DNA of 49,943 nt from positions 1-49,943 of the forward strand of contig CAZUDI010000026.1 in the NCBI GenBank assembly GCA_964618975.1, given 5' to 3'. How positions within the stretch are numbered: position 1 is the first letter of the stretch; each line of letters begins with the position of its first letter. The DNA comes from CAZUDI01 sp964618975. GTDB lineage: Bacteria; Desulfobacterota; Desulfomonilia; UBA1062. The translations under genes were made by a program, and so were the position numbers. The notes under the pieces were generated by a model. That model had not been told where the DNA came from and made no database searches. It saw nothing but the letters and a program-made list of their open reading frames with translations. Below are positions 1 to 9,035 of this stretch, piece after piece.

Positions 1-1
1 T

Positions 2-1726
2 CGGATGATCGATCGTGAGGTGGACACCGTGGTCATCTCCCATGGGCACACCTCGCCGGCGGTCTACTCGGCCCTGGCGCGCAGCGGGCGTTTCGATCCC
101 CTGGCGGTCATCAAGGGCTTCCGCCGTGTAGGCAGCGTTTTCGAAGGCCACGTGGAGCCGGCGGTCCCCGGGGTGCCGTGGGGCACCGGCAATCTCGGGC
201 AGGGGCTCTCGATTGCCTGCGGTTATGCGATTGCCGGCCGGATCACGGGCAGGGACGGGCATGTGTTCGTGGTCATGGGCGACGGGGAGCAGCAGAAGGG
301 CCAGATCGTGGAGGCCCGGCGCTTCATCAGGAAGTACCACCTGAACAACATCACTGTGATTATCGACAACAACATGCTGCAGATCTCAGGAGACCGCAAT
401 GCGGTCATGCCGCAGGACCTCTTTGCCGAATACGAGACCGCAGGCTTTCGTGTGCTGGAGATCGACGGACACGATCTGCAGGAGGTCCATGATGCGCTCC
501 TTAAGGCCGCCTCCGATACCAGCGTCCCCTATGCCATAATCGCGCATACGGTCATGGGCAAGGGGGTGAGCTTCATGGAGCACAAGGCCGACTATCACGG
601 GCGGGCCCTGACGGAGAAGGAGATGGAGCAGGCCCTGCCCGAAATCACCCTTGCCCGACCCCTGGATGAGCTCAAGCGGCTGCGGGAAGAGCCCCTCGAC
701 GAGGGCCTGCCCGCACATGCCTGGAATTTCCCGCAGGTCGACCCGGGCGAGGCGCGCGTATACGCCCCGGACAAGCTCACCGACAACCGCTCCGGCTTCG
801 GCCAGGCCCTCTTGGATGTGGCCCAGCACAACCCCGGGGTACCCTTCGCGGTATTCGACTGCGACCTGGCAGGCTCGGTCAAGACCGCCGCCTTCGGTCA
901 GGCCTTCCCGGACAACTTCTTCCAGGCCGGCATCACCGAGCACAACACGGCCGCCATGGCGGGGGCCGCCTCCACCCAGGGCGTGGTGAGTGTCTTCGCC
1001 GGATTCGGCATGTTCGGCATCGACGAGACCTACAACCAGCAGCGTCTTAACGCCATCAACCGGGCCCACATGAAACTGTTCTGCACGCACATCGGCGTGG
1101 ATGTGGGCGAGGATGGCAAGACCCACCAGTGCATCGACTACCTCGGGCTCATGCGCAATCTCGAGGGGTATCATGTGGTCATTCCCTGTGATCCCAACCA
1201 GACCGATCGCGCCACACGCTGGGCCCTGAGCCATCCGGGCAATGTCCTGGTGGGGATGGGGCGCTCGAAGACACCGGTCATCACCGACCTCGACGGGCGG
1301 GCCTGTTTTACGGACCAGGACTTTGTCTATGGGCAGGCCCATCAGTTGCGGAGCGGGAAGGACGCCACCGTGTTTGCCCTGGGGGCCATGAGCGCGCCGG
1401 CGCTTAAGGCCTGGGGCCTGTTGCAGGACAAGGGCCTCGCCGTGACCGTGGTGGGGATATCCTGCCCGCTGGCGATCGCGCCCGCCGAGATTCGCGCGGC
1501 CGCCTCCCGGGGACCGGTGTTCGTGGTGGAAGACCACCTGGAGCACACCGGCCTGGCCTCCCAGATCGCCTATCTGGCCGCAACCAACGCCATCGCAATC
1601 GAACTGGTACCCGTAGGGGTGCGGGGGTTCCCGCCCTCGGGGCCGTCGCCTTCCTGCCTGAGCTGCTTCGGGCTCGACGCTCGTGGCATCGCTTCCAGGA
1701 TCATGAATCATCTGGAGGGGGTATGA
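2..1726 (+). CDS. Transketolase, 5' end outside window
   Basis: Thiamine-diphosphate-dependent transketolase of the non-oxidative pentose phosphate pathway, moving two-carbon ketol units between sugar phosphates in the cytoplasm. The visible part opens in the conserved SHGHTSPAVYSAL segment, which normally sits several dozen residues into the protein, so the true start lies before the window; the ATG at position 5 is only the first in-frame Met. The ThDP motif is clear: GDGEQQKGQ near residue 95 followed by NNITVIIDNN. The pyrimidine domain carries QAGITEHNTAAMAGAAS with the catalytic Glu, and a C-terminal transketolase domain completes it. N- and C-terminal halves are fused in one chain, unlike archaeal split forms. 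Its TGA stop overlaps the ATG of the next gene. A relative such as a dihydroxyacetone synthase is possible but less likely. Confidence 0.9.
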   Translation, partial: RMIDREVDTVVISHGHTSPAVYSALARSGRFDPLAVIKGFRRVGSVFEGHVEPAVPGVPWGTGNLGQGLSIACGYAIAGRITGRDGHVFVVMGDGEQQKGQIVEARRFIRKYHLNNITVIIDNNMLQISGDRNAVMPQDLFAEYETAGFRVLEIDGHDLQEVHDALLKAASDTSVPYAIIAHTVMGKGVSFMEHKADYHGRALTEKEMEQALPEITLARPLDELKRLREEPLDEGLPAHAWNFPQVDPGEARVYAPDKLTDNRSGFGQALLDVAQHNPGVPFAVFDCDLAGSVKTAAFGQAFPDNFFQAGITEHNTAAMAGAASTQGVVSVFAGFGMFGIDETYNQQRLNAINRAHMKLFCTHIGVDVGEDGKTHQCIDYLGLMRNLEGYHVVIPCDPNQTDRATRWALSHPGNVLVGMGRSKTPVITDLDGRACFTDQDFVYGQAHQLRSGKDATVFALGAMSAPALKAWGLLQDKGLAVTVVGISCPLAIAPAEIRAAASRGPVFVVEDHLEHTGLASQIAYLAATNAIAIELVPVGVRGFPPSGPSPSCLSCFGLDARGIASRIMNHLEGV

Positions 1727-2046
1727 AAAAGCTGCGCGTGTGTCTGCTCTTGGCGGCCTTCGTTATGGGGATGGCCCTTCCGGCGAGGGCGGAGTCGTCC
1801 CTCAAGGTGGTGTTCGAAGACGCCCTGTGGGGTGCGGCCATCGGGACCCTGGTCGGAGCGGGGACCCTGGCCTTCATGGATACGCCCAGCGATCACTACG
1901 AACGTCTGGCCCAGGGAGCCGCCATCGGTCTGGTGCTGGGTGTGGGGTTCGGGGTGTACGAGATCTCCCCGGTATTCTACACGCTGCGCGCACCCGGCAG
2001 CCAGGAGCGCATCTACGGCCTTAACCTCGTGGTTCCCCTGAAGTGA
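1723..2046 (+). CDS. Small exported glycine-zipper protein, unknown function
   Basis: A 107-aa protein I do not recognise. It has a signal peptide (MKKLRVCLLLAAFVMGMALPARA, cleavage expected after ARA near residue 24). The mature part has two Gly/Ala-rich hydrophobic stretches, GAAIGTLVGAGTLAF and GAAIGLVLGVGFGVYE, with glycine spacing typical of helix packing, so it may be an envelope or outer-membrane-associated protein. The ATG overlaps the transketolase stop (ATGA), implying translational coupling, although the products share no obvious function. A strong inverted repeat lies just after the stop. Confidence 0.7.
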   Translation: MKKLRVCLLLAAFVMGMALPARAESSLKVVFEDALWGAAIGTLVGAGTLAFMDTPSDHYERLAQGAAIGLVLGVGFGVYEISPVFYTLRAPGSQERIYGLNLVVPLK

Positions 2047-2057
2047 GCCCCTGCCTG

Positions 2058-2101
2058 CCCTGGAGCGGGGGCGGGCTATAAGCCCAGCCCCCGCTCCAGG
2101 G
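2058..2101. terminator. Long GC-rich hairpin between convergent genes
   Basis: Two arms of 15 bp (2058-2072 and 2087-2101) pair perfectly, and the intervening bases form a further GGGCT-ATA-AGCCC stem with one bulged A. It lies between the convergent small exported gene and ddl, and the last codons and stop of ddl are inside the right arm. No T tract follows on either strand, so it may end transcription in both directions by structure or protect 3' ends. The termination role is inferred. Confidence 0.55.
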
Positions 2102-3182
2102 TGATGGTTCTGGTCAGGCCATCCTGGGCCGCGTGGCGCTGCAGAGCCAGGTCGATGAGCAGGGTGATGAGCAGCGGGTAGGGTACCCCGGTGGCCTCCC
2201 ACAGCTTGGGGTACATGGAGATGCTCGTGAAGCCGGGGAGCGTGTTGAGCTCGTTTACATAGCAGTTCTCGTCGGAAACGAGAAAATCGACCCGTGCCAG
2301 GCCGGTACAGCCGAGGGCGTCATAGGCGTCCAGGGCGATGAACTGGATGCTCTCGGCCAGGGCCCGGCCGATGCGGGCGGGGATGACGAGGTCGGTCGAA
2401 GACTCTATGTATTTGGCCGCGTAATCGTAGAATTCTCCCGCGGGGATGATCTGTCCCGGGACCGAGGCGCGGGGTTCGTTGTTGCCCAGCACGGCGACCT
2501 CAATCTCGAGCGCACCCTGAACGGCCTTTTCCACGATCACCTTGCGGGAAAAGCCCAGGGCCGTTTCGATGGCCTGCTTCAGGCCCGCCTCATGCGTGGC
2601 CCGGGAAATCCCCACACTGGAGCCCAGGGTGGCGGGTTTGACGAACAGGGGGAATCCCAGCGTGTTTAAAATCTCGTGCAGCACCTCGTCGGATGAGACC
2701 TTCCACATCCAGGCGTTCAGGCAGGTACCCTTGACGACGGCGATGCCCCGTTGCGCCAGCACGCGCTTGGTCATGTCCTTGTCCATGGCGATGGCTGCGG
2801 ACAGGGGATCACACCCCACATACGCGATCCCGGCCATCTCGAACATGCCCTGGATGGTGCCGTCCTCCCCCCGCGGTCCGTGGAGCACGGGAAAGATGAC
2901 ATCCACCGGGGTCAGCTCGCCGCTGTCCAGATGGAGGAAGCCCCGCCGTTTAGGGTCGGTGGAGAGGATCACCCGTTCCACCTGCGCTGGGGTGCCGCTC
3001 TTGAGGGTCTCAAAGGCCCCCGGGCCGAGGAACCAGGCCCCGGTCTTGTCGATCGCCACATAGACGGCCTCGTAACGCTCGGGATCCAGGCTGCGGGCAA
3101 TGGAGGCGGCCGAGACGATGGACACCTCGTGTTCGGTGGAGACGCCGCCGAAGATCAATGCAACACGTGTTTTAGAGCTCAC
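2076..3182 (-). CDS. ddl: D-alanine--D-alanine ligase
   Basis: ATP-grasp enzyme joining two D-alanines for the peptidoglycan stem peptide in the cytoplasm. The N-terminal VALIFGGVSTEHEVSI motif, the HGPRGEDGTIQGMFE segment, the ATP-grasp core (FVKPATLGSSVGISRA) and the C-terminal metal site VNELNTLPGFTSISMYPK are all present; length about 368 aa is normal. I chose the GTG at 3182 because GAGAGG lies about nine bases upstream and this leaves an 11-base overlap with the preceding gene. The in-frame ATG at 3212 has no Shine-Dalgarno and would overlap by about 40 bases. Last gene of a three-gene minus-strand unit; no mur or fts genes adjoin it. Confidence 0.93.
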   Translation of the reverse strand: MSSKTRVALIFGGVSTEHEVSIVSAASIARSLDPERYEAVYVAIDKTGAWFLGPGAFETLKSGTPAQVERVILSTDPKRRGFLHLDSGELTPVDVIFPVLHGPRGEDGTIQGMFEMAGIAYVGCDPLSAAIAMDKDMTKRVLAQRGIAVVKGTCLNAWMWKVSSDEVLHEILNTLGFPLFVKPATLGSSVGISRATHEAGLKQAIETALGFSRKVIVEKAVQGALEIEVAVLGNNEPRASVPGQIIPAGEFYDYAAKYIESSTDLVIPARIGRALAESIQFIALDAYDALGCTGLARVDFLVSDENCYVNELNTLPGFTSISMYPKLWEATGVPYPLLITLLIDLALQRHAAQDGLTRTITLERGLGL

Positions 3183-3642
3183 AGATTTCCACCTCTCTGG
3201 AGAAAGTTTCATAGATGGCGCAGCTGCGCCTAGATGCCAGGATGCCGCAGGCCGCGCCCGGATTCACGATGAGCATCCTTTCCCGGGACAGGCTTTCGGC
3301 CCGGTGTGTGTGCCCGTATATGAGGAGATCCACGCAGGAAGGATCAATGAAGTCGTTGATGAAGGGCTCGTGAAAGACCAGGACCTGCTGCCGGTCGATC
3401 TCGATATGCCGGGGCGCGGGGGTGATGTCGAGCATGCGCGCCAGCGCAGGGCGGTCGCCGTCATTGTTGCCGAATATGGCCTTGTGGGGGATGCCAGAGT
3501 CCCGGATGAGGCGGGCGGTGAAGGGCGAACAGATGTCACCCGCATGGATGATGAGCTCACAGCCCTTGTCCCGCATGAGGGAGAGCGCCGCCTCTGTCGA
3601 CGCAAGGTCGTCGTGTGAATCCGAGAGGATGCCCACCTTCAT
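3172..3642 (-). CDS. YfcE/MJ0936-type metallophosphoesterase
   Basis: A 156-aa calcineurin-like phosphodiesterase. Metal-binding motifs are in order: GILSDSHDD near the N-terminus, HAGDICS, FGNNDGD, then FHEPF and YGHTHRAE near residue 110. This set and the size match the YfcE/MJ0936 family, which hydrolyses phosphodiesters in vitro and has uncertain natural substrates. The start follows AGGGGG by eight bases. It sits 12 bases after apgM and overlaps ddl, so the three are probably co-transcribed. Confidence 0.88.
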   Translation of the reverse strand: MKVGILSDSHDDLASTEAALSLMRDKGCELIIHAGDICSPFTARLIRDSGIPHKAIFGNNDGDRPALARMLDITPAPRHIEIDRQQVLVFHEPFINDFIDPSCVDLLIYGHTHRAESLSRERMLIVNPGAACGILASRRSCAIYETFSREVEICEL

Positions 3643-3654
3643 GCCGTAAACCCC

Positions 3655-4860
3655 CTAGGCCCCGTATTTCGTGAGCCTCTCGGCATGCGCCATGGCCAGG
3701 GGCATGATGTCGATGTGCCGGATGTGGCCGAGCCCACCGGCCATGCACGCCGTTTCCCCGAATTCGGTGACGTTGTCCCGGCGGCTGGTGCGTGCATTGA
3801 GGAGCAGGGGCAGCTCATGCCAGGAGTGGCCCTTCAGGGATGCGGGCGTGGAGTGGTCGCCCGTGATGATGAGCACGTCCGGTTTCAGGGCCAAAATGCC
3901 CGGAAGGATGCGATCGGTCTCCTCGATGACCCCGACCTTAGCCTCGAAGTCGCCGTCCTCACCGGCCGAGTCGGTCTTCTTGACATGGAAGAAGAAGAAA
4001 TCAAAATCATTCCAGGCTCTCTGAAGGGTCTCCAGCTCACTGGCGAGGGTGTCCCCGGCTGCGAGCACCTCCATGCCCACCAGGCGGGCGATGCCCTTGT
4101 ACATGGGATAGGTGGCAATCGCCGCGGCCTTGAGCCCGTAGACCTCCTCGTACGAAGGCAGGCCGGGGTCCCGCGCGATTCCCCGCAGGGTGCAGCCGTT
4201 GGCGGGGCGTTCGTTTTCAAGCAGGGCGAAGGCCTTCTCAAGCCATTGATTGAGTAGATCGGCACTGCGGGAGGCCCCGGGATTAAGCGCCGTGACCGGC
4301 AGGGGCTTGGCGCCGGTACGCTGCGGGTCGGTTTCGCTCAGCCCGTCGAAGAGATCCTCACCCTCGAGTACGAGGGCGAAGCGGTAGTCCTTCACCGGAC
4401 GGATGGTGATGCTGACCCCGGGGAGTTCGATGGCCGAAAGCATCTCCACCAAGCGGGCGCACTCCCCCGTGGGGATCCTGCCGGCCCGGCGATCGGTGAT
4501 CAACCCGCTGGCAGGATCCAGCGAGCAGAAGTTTCCCCGCGCGGCCAGGCTCATGGGGTTGAGTTTCAATCCGATCCCCAGCGCCTCCAGCACGCCCCGG
4601 CCGATCTGGTACTGGAGCGGGTCATAACCGAAGAGCCCCAGGTGACCGGGACCACTGCCCGGGGTGATGCCCGGGCTAACCGGCGAGGACAGCCCCAGGA
4701 TGGAATCCCGCGCCAGGGCATCCATATGAGGTGTGCGGGCGGCCTCGAGTTCGGTTTTTCCGGCCGCTCCGGGCAGTCCGCCGAGGCCGTCGAGGACGAG
4801 GAGGACGATTTTCTTGTCCGATGATACGTGCAGTTCCTTCATGAGATCAATCTGGTTCAT
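3655..4860 (-). CDS. apgM: 2,3-bisphosphoglycerate-independent phosphoglycerate mutase, archaeal type
   Basis: Alkaline-phosphatase-superfamily enzyme interconverting 3- and 2-phosphoglycerate in glycolysis and gluconeogenesis. It begins with MNQIDLMKELHVSS followed by VLLVLDGLGGLPG (metal-binding Asp). It has the archaeal-type segment TPGSGPGHLGLFGYDP carrying the nucleophile region, FFFFHVKKTDSAGEDGD, and TGDHSTPASLKGHSWHELPLL near the C-terminus. At 401 aa it fits ApgM rather than the ~510-aa GpmI type. The start at 4860 is preceded by AAAGGAG; a longer open frame upstream lacks a ribosome site and runs into a repeat element. First gene of the apgM-phosphoesterase-ddl unit. Confidence 0.9.
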   Translation of the reverse strand: MNQIDLMKELHVSSDKKIVLLVLDGLGGLPGAAGKTELEAARTPHMDALARDSILGLSSPVSPGITPGSGPGHLGLFGYDPLQYQIGRGVLEALGIGLKLNPMSLAARGNFCSLDPASGLITDRRAGRIPTGECARLVEMLSAIELPGVSITIRPVKDYRFALVLEGEDLFDGLSETDPQRTGAKPLPVTALNPGASRSADLLNQWLEKAFALLENERPANGCTLRGIARDPGLPSYEEVYGLKAAAIATYPMYKGIARLVGMEVLAAGDTLASELETLQRAWNDFDFFFFHVKKTDSAGEDGDFEAKVGVIEETDRILPGILALKPDVLIITGDHSTPASLKGHSWHELPLLLNARTSRRDNVTEFGETACMAGGLGHIRHIDIMPLAMAHAERLTKYGA

Positions 4861-4871
4861 GGCTGGCTCCT

Positions 4872-4951
4872 TTAATCGCCATGGGCGTTTCCCCTCCGCT
4901 GGCGGCATAAAGGGGATCCAGGGACCTCCCCGGGTTTCATGCCCATGATCA
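4872..4951 (+). repeat. Degenerate copy of dispersed hairpin repeat
   Basis: A weak copy of the repeat better seen at 27791, 35111 and 47361. It keeps the order of a CCGCTGGCGG-like hairpin, a GATCCAGGG block, GGGTTTCATGCCC and a terminal ATGATC. It lies in the 239-base gap between dus and apgM, just upstream of the apgM ribosome site. Confidence 0.45.
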
Positions 4952-5099
4952 GTTGTGGCACCTGATTGCACGACACGGCCGAATTGAGGACGTGCCCTCC
5001 CTTCCATATAGACGCAGAGGAGGGAAAACTCAAGCAGATAAGCCCATTGAGGGGACTGCTCCCGCACGGGAACGCAAGAGGCGGGCGCCCCCGTGCGTG

Positions 5100-6050
5100 T
5101 CAGGTGATCCCGTCGGCAAAGGCCCGGCGGATAATGCTACGCATGGCGTCCAGGGTGGGGGCCCGCAGGGTCTCCTTGGCGAGGAAGTGCCCGAAGGTCA
5201 GCGTTGCGGCCAGCCAGGGCAGGGCGACCCGGAAGCGCTTGATGGCCACATCCGCGGGGAAGTGCAGCTCCACAAGGTGGCTTAGGCGCAGCATCACCTC
5301 CATCAGGTCCGGGGGCTCAGGCGGGGAGTCGCCGGACAGGAGATGCTTGATATCGCGGAAGATCCACGGCTGCCTGAGTGCCGCCCGGCCCACCATGACC
5401 CCGTCACAGCCGGTCTGACGGAGCATCGCCAGGGCATCGCCGGCCTCTTTCACGTCACCGTTCCCGATGACAGGAATCAGGAGATGGTCCTTGAGGGCGG
5501 CAATGTACTCCCACCGGGCTCGGCGAGAAAGGCCGTCCTGGGCGGTGCGGGCATGCAGGACGATGAAGTCGGCCCCCTTATCCTGGAGCATGTCGGCGAA
5601 GTCGAAGAGCAAGGCCCTATCCTGGCTGTAGCCGATACGTAGCTTTACAGACAGCGGTCGAGAAGTGGCCCTGCGGGCCGCACTCGTCACCGCGGCGGCG
5701 GCACGGAAGTCCTGCATGAGGGCCACACCCCAACCATGTGCGGTGACCTTTTTGAGCCAGCAGCCCATATTGATGTCGATACCGAAGGGGGCATACCCGT
5801 CGAGCTTGGTGGTACAGCGCTCTATCAGGTCCGCGTCAGACCCCGCGAGCTGAAAGATGAGGTCATCGCTGCGCGTCCAGCGCAGGTAGGGCGAGTGTTG
5901 CGGATTCTCCGAGGGGATGATACGTGAGTTGAGCATCTCGGAATAGAAGAGATCACACCCGCCGTGCTCACGCACGAGCTCACGCAGGGCCACATGGGAA
6001 AGATCGACCATGGGCGCCAGGAAAAGGGCGTTTTCCGGCAGGCGCACCAT
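5100..6050 (-). CDS. tRNA-dihydrouridine synthase family protein
   Basis: FMN-dependent enzyme reducing uridine to dihydrouridine in tRNA. LAPMVDLSHVALRELV near residue 11 is the flavin-binding start, QLAGSDADLI and DINMGC near residue 95 follow, then LSVKLRIGY, HARTAQDGLSRRARW, VIGNGDVKEAGDAL and GVMVGRAALRQPWIF. The 316-aa length fits. The usual GCP around the catalytic Cys is GCW here; the Cys is kept, the Pro is not, which marks a divergent subfamily. The gene starts 13 bases after the upstream ATP-grasp gene, so the two are probably one transcript. Which uridine it modifies cannot be told. Confidence 0.88.
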   Translation of the reverse strand: MVRLPENALFLAPMVDLSHVALRELVREHGGCDLFYSEMLNSRIIPSENPQHSPYLRWTRSDDLIFQLAGSDADLIERCTTKLDGYAPFGIDINMGCWLKKVTAHGWGVALMQDFRAAAAVTSAARRATSRPLSVKLRIGYSQDRALLFDFADMLQDKGADFIVLHARTAQDGLSRRARWEYIAALKDHLLIPVIGNGDVKEAGDALAMLRQTGCDGVMVGRAALRQPWIFRDIKHLLSGDSPPEPPDLMEVMLRLSHLVELHFPADVAIKRFRVALPWLAATLTFGHFLAKETLRAPTLDAMRSIIRRAFADGIT

Positions 6051-6063
6051 GGCGAGGGGTGGG

Positions 6064-6735
6064 TCAGTCCTTGAGGACGATGAGGGCGTCTACGGCGATG
6101 GGGGCGTCGTCCTTGATGATGAGCGGGTTGATATCGATCTCGGCCACGTGGTCCTGTTCCAGGCCGATGCGGCCGAGATTGATGAGGATTCTCGCCAGGA
6201 CATCCCGGTTGACGGCGGGTTTTCCCCGGAATTTGTCCAGCAGTTTCTTGGCCTTGATCTCGTCCATCATCTCCAGGGCATCGATCATTTCCAGGGGAGC
6301 GACCCTGAAGGTGACATCCTTGAGCACCTCGGTGAAGATACCCCCCAGGCCGAACATGACGCACGGTCCGAACTGCGGGTCGCGGATCAGGCCCGCCACG
6401 AGTTCGCGGTCGCCCTTGATCATCTCCTGCACGAGAATACCGTCCAGCTGATCCTTGCCACGGTCTTCGATGGCCCGATAGGCCTTTTCCAGGGAGGCGG
6501 CATCCTCGATGCCGAGTTCGACGAGGTTCAGCTCGGTCTTGTGCGTCAGCGTACTGGACGCGCCTTTGAGAACGACAGGATAGCCGATCTCGGAGGCGAA
6601 ACCCTTGGCCTCCTCCAGGCTCCCGGCCAGGTACTCCCTGGTTACGGGGATGGCATATTCTTCCAGCACCTTTTTGGAGTCGTATTCGCTTAGGGTTTTC
6701 TCGCCTTTTTTCAGCGCGGCTTCAATGATCTTCAT
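6064..6735 (-). CDS. ADP-forming acyl-CoA synthetase beta-type ATP-grasp protein
   Basis: ATP-grasp_5 domain protein resembling the beta subunit of ADP-forming acetyl-CoA synthetase, which conserves acyl-CoA energy as ATP. Conserved stretches are GYPVVLKGASSTLTHKTE (ATP binding, near residue 45), VQEMIKGDRELVAGLIRDP, GPCVMFGLGGIFTEVLKDV and the C-terminal AEIDINPLIIKD. Length 223 aa matches a separate beta subunit. No alpha subunit lies in the window, so it either pairs with one elsewhere or acts alone. I chose the ATG at 6735 because AGGGGG stands seven bases before it; another Met two codons upstream is too close to that site. Confidence 0.85.
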   Translation of the reverse strand: MKIIEAALKKGEKTLSEYDSKKVLEEYAIPVTREYLAGSLEEAKGFASEIGYPVVLKGASSTLTHKTELNLVELGIEDAASLEKAYRAIEDRGKDQLDGILVQEMIKGDRELVAGLIRDPQFGPCVMFGLGGIFTEVLKDVTFRVAPLEMIDALEMMDEIKAKKLLDKFRGKPAVNRDVLARILINLGRIGLEQDHVAEIDINPLIIKDDAPIAVDALIVLKD

Positions 6736-6970
6736 TCGCATTCCCCCTGAGATAGTGTTCGTCTGGACCATCCCCTTATCAGATTTGTCCCTGAAAGAAA
6801 ATTAAATTTTCTCGGAGAGAGGTATATATGATCCTTCACGCACGCCGAGACACTCCATGATCGGGACTGACTTCGGCGCTGGAGTTCTCCGCCTGAAGGG
6901 AAAGATGCCTTGGTAAGGGGGGGAGCTTAGATGTATAATAGGGGTCACCGATGTGAGGAGGTCTCTGCCG

Positions 6971-7693
6971 ATGGCGCGTATGGAATATACCCTGGAGGGT
7001 GAAGTGGCCCTCGTGACCATGAACGAGGGTGAGAACCGATTGAACATCCCCTTTCTGAATGATTTTATGGCTGTGCTGGATGAGATCGAGCAGCAGACGC
7101 AGGTACACGCCCTGGTGGTGACATCCGCGCACGACAAGATTTTCTGCAACGGTCTCGATCTGGACTGGCTCGGCCCCCTTATCCGGGAGGGAAACCGTGA
7201 GGCCGTGACCGGATTTTGTTACCTTCTCAATGGCTTCCTCAGGAGGATCTTGCTCTATCCCATGCCCACCATCGCCGCCATCAGTGGGCATGCCTTTGCC
7301 GCCGGGGCGATTATGACCTGCTGCTTCGATTTCCGTTTCATGCGCGCCGACCGCGGATACTTCTGTTTTCCCGAGGTGGACCTGGGGATCCCGTTCTGGC
7401 CGGGGATGGTCGCCATGGTACGGCGGGCCATCCCCCAGTACATGCTTGACGAATTGTACTACACCGGCGCGCGGCTGACCGGCAGCGATTGCGCCGCGCA
7501 CAATATCGTCCGTAGCGCCCTCCCCCGGGAAGACCTCCTTCCCAAGTCCCTTGCCTTTGCCGCGGGTCTTAAAAAGCAGCGCGGGAGCTATCGCGCCCTG
7601 AAGGAGCGCATGAACGCGGATATCATCCGCATTATGGACGAAGAGGACCCCCCTGTCCTCGATACGGGGGTCATTGCCGTGGGCCTGTCATGA
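6971..7693 (+). CDS. Enoyl-CoA hydratase/isomerase (crotonase) family, likely enoyl-CoA isomerase
   Basis: About 240-aa crotonase-fold protein acting on CoA thioesters. The oxyanion-hole region reads GHAFAAGAIMTCCFDFRFM near residue 110 and is followed by PEVDLGIPFWPGMVAMVR. That second motif resembles delta3,delta2-enoyl-CoA isomerases more than hydratases, whose usual second catalytic Glu I cannot place. The start at 6971 is supported by GAGGAG about ten bases upstream; an in-frame ATG at 6953 has none. The gene stands alone, divergent from the acyl-CoA synthetase-like gene, and shares a fatty or C4-acid theme with the abfD region. Confidence 0.85.
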   Translation: MARMEYTLEGEVALVTMNEGENRLNIPFLNDFMAVLDEIEQQTQVHALVVTSAHDKIFCNGLDLDWLGPLIREGNREAVTGFCYLLNGFLRRILLYPMPTIAAISGHAFAAGAIMTCCFDFRFMRADRGYFCFPEVDLGIPFWPGMVAMVRRAIPQYMLDELYYTGARLTGSDCAAHNIVRSALPREDLLPKSLAFAAGLKKQRGSYRALKERMNADIIRIMDEEDPPVLDTGVIAVGLS

Positions 7694-7805
7694 GCCTCCC
7701 GGCCGCAAAGGGTTTGACCGGGAGGGTTTAGCGCCTTGGCCGTCGCTGGGGGCGCGTACGGGGCGCTAGGTTGTGCCCTGGGCTCATGCCCAGGAGGGAG
7801 GAGAG

Positions 7806-8891
7806 GTGGGCGGCGATATCGAGGTATATGCCGGGGAACTGGCCTTTGAGATGATCCGTGATCAGGGCCTGGAGCCTGGGGATGTCGAGGTGGTCGCAGG
7901 TGCGGCCGGCGGGCCCAAATGGCTCGTGCTCGATGGTCTTGATCGGGCGATCTTTTCGTCATTCTTCGTGCACCGCACCGCCCCCCTTTTCCTGATCGGC
8001 TCGTCGGCCGGGGCCTGGCGTTTCGCCGCCCTGGCTCAAGGCGGGGACATGGCCGCCTATGACCACCTCCAAGGGGCCTATATCCATCAGCGCTTCACAG
8101 GGATTCCCTCGGCCAAGGAGGTCACCCGGGAAGGCAGGGCCATCCTGGAGGCATTTCTTGATGAGGGGGGCATAGCCCGCATCTTCTCCCACCCGTTTAT
8201 GCGGCTGAATGTATGTGCCGTCCGGTGCGCTTGGCCCCTGTCAAGCGAAAATAGAGGCCTCTTGGGGCTGGCGATGCTCGTTGCGGCCTGCCTGAACGGG
8301 ATGAATAGGAGACTGCTGGGCATGCTGCTGACCCGCACGCTGTTTTATGATCCCCGCTCACGACCGCCCTTTTTCTCCATGCAGGGGCTTCCTACGACCA
8401 GGGTTCCCCTGACGACCGAGAATATTCGCGCGGCCACCCTGGCCTCGGGTTCCATTCCCCTCCTCATGCAAGGGGTGACGCGCGTGCCCGGTGCCCCGCA
8501 GGGGATATACCGAGATGGTGGGCTGCTGGACTACCAGATGGACATTCCCTTTCAGAGCAAGGGACTGGTACTGTTTCCCCATTATATGAACCGGATTGTT
8601 ACCGGATGGTTCGATAAATATCTGGCATGGAGAACCCCGGTTGCCCGGCACCTGGAACGGATGGTACTGGTATGCCCTTCCGCAGCCTTCGTTCGCAGGC
8701 TGCCCCTGGCAAAGATCCCGGATCGGGACGATTTCAAACGATTTCGTGGCAGGGATGACGTGCGCATCGAATACTGGCAGAGGGTCGTTCGGGAGAGTGC
8801 CCGTCTCGAGAAGGCCTTTCTTGAGGCCATCCAGGGCGGGAGAATCCGGCATATGGTGAGACCCATGGCCGCAATCGCCGGAGAAAAATGA
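7806..8891 (+). CDS. Patatin-like phospholipase
   Basis: Serine acyl hydrolase of the patatin family. A glycine-rich oxyanion segment (GAAGGPKWLVLDGL, near residue 30), the nucleophile motif GSSAG near residue 62 and the Asp of the Ser-Asp dyad in YRDGGLLDYQMD near residue 240 are all present. About 361 aa, without a signal peptide, so a cytoplasmic or membrane-associated lipase is likely. The start is probably the GTG at 7806, eight bases after a perfect AGGAGG; an upstream GTG at 7773 is also in frame but has no ribosome site. The substrate is unknown. Confidence 0.82.
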   Translation: MGGDIEVYAGELAFEMIRDQGLEPGDVEVVAGAAGGPKWLVLDGLDRAIFSSFFVHRTAPLFLIGSSAGAWRFAALAQGGDMAAYDHLQGAYIHQRFTGIPSAKEVTREGRAILEAFLDEGGIARIFSHPFMRLNVCAVRCAWPLSSENRGLLGLAMLVAACLNGMNRRLLGMLLTRTLFYDPRSRPPFFSMQGLPTTRVPLTTENIRAATLASGSIPLLMQGVTRVPGAPQGIYRDGGLLDYQMDIPFQSKGLVLFPHYMNRIVTGWFDKYLAWRTPVARHLERMVLVCPSAAFVRRLPLAKIPDRDDFKRFRGRDDVRIEYWQRVVRESARLEKAFLEAIQGGRIRHMVRPMAAIAGEK

Positions 8892-9035
8892 TCGGAGGTG
8901 TGGTGGGGGAGCCCCGGGAGCTAGGAGGCAGGAACGGGAGGAACCCCGGGAAAACCTTAAGATATTGCATGTGCGGGGGATTGATATTCCCTAGAAAAAA
9001 TGATAAATTATCGTCATTATACAGAGGAGGAACTC

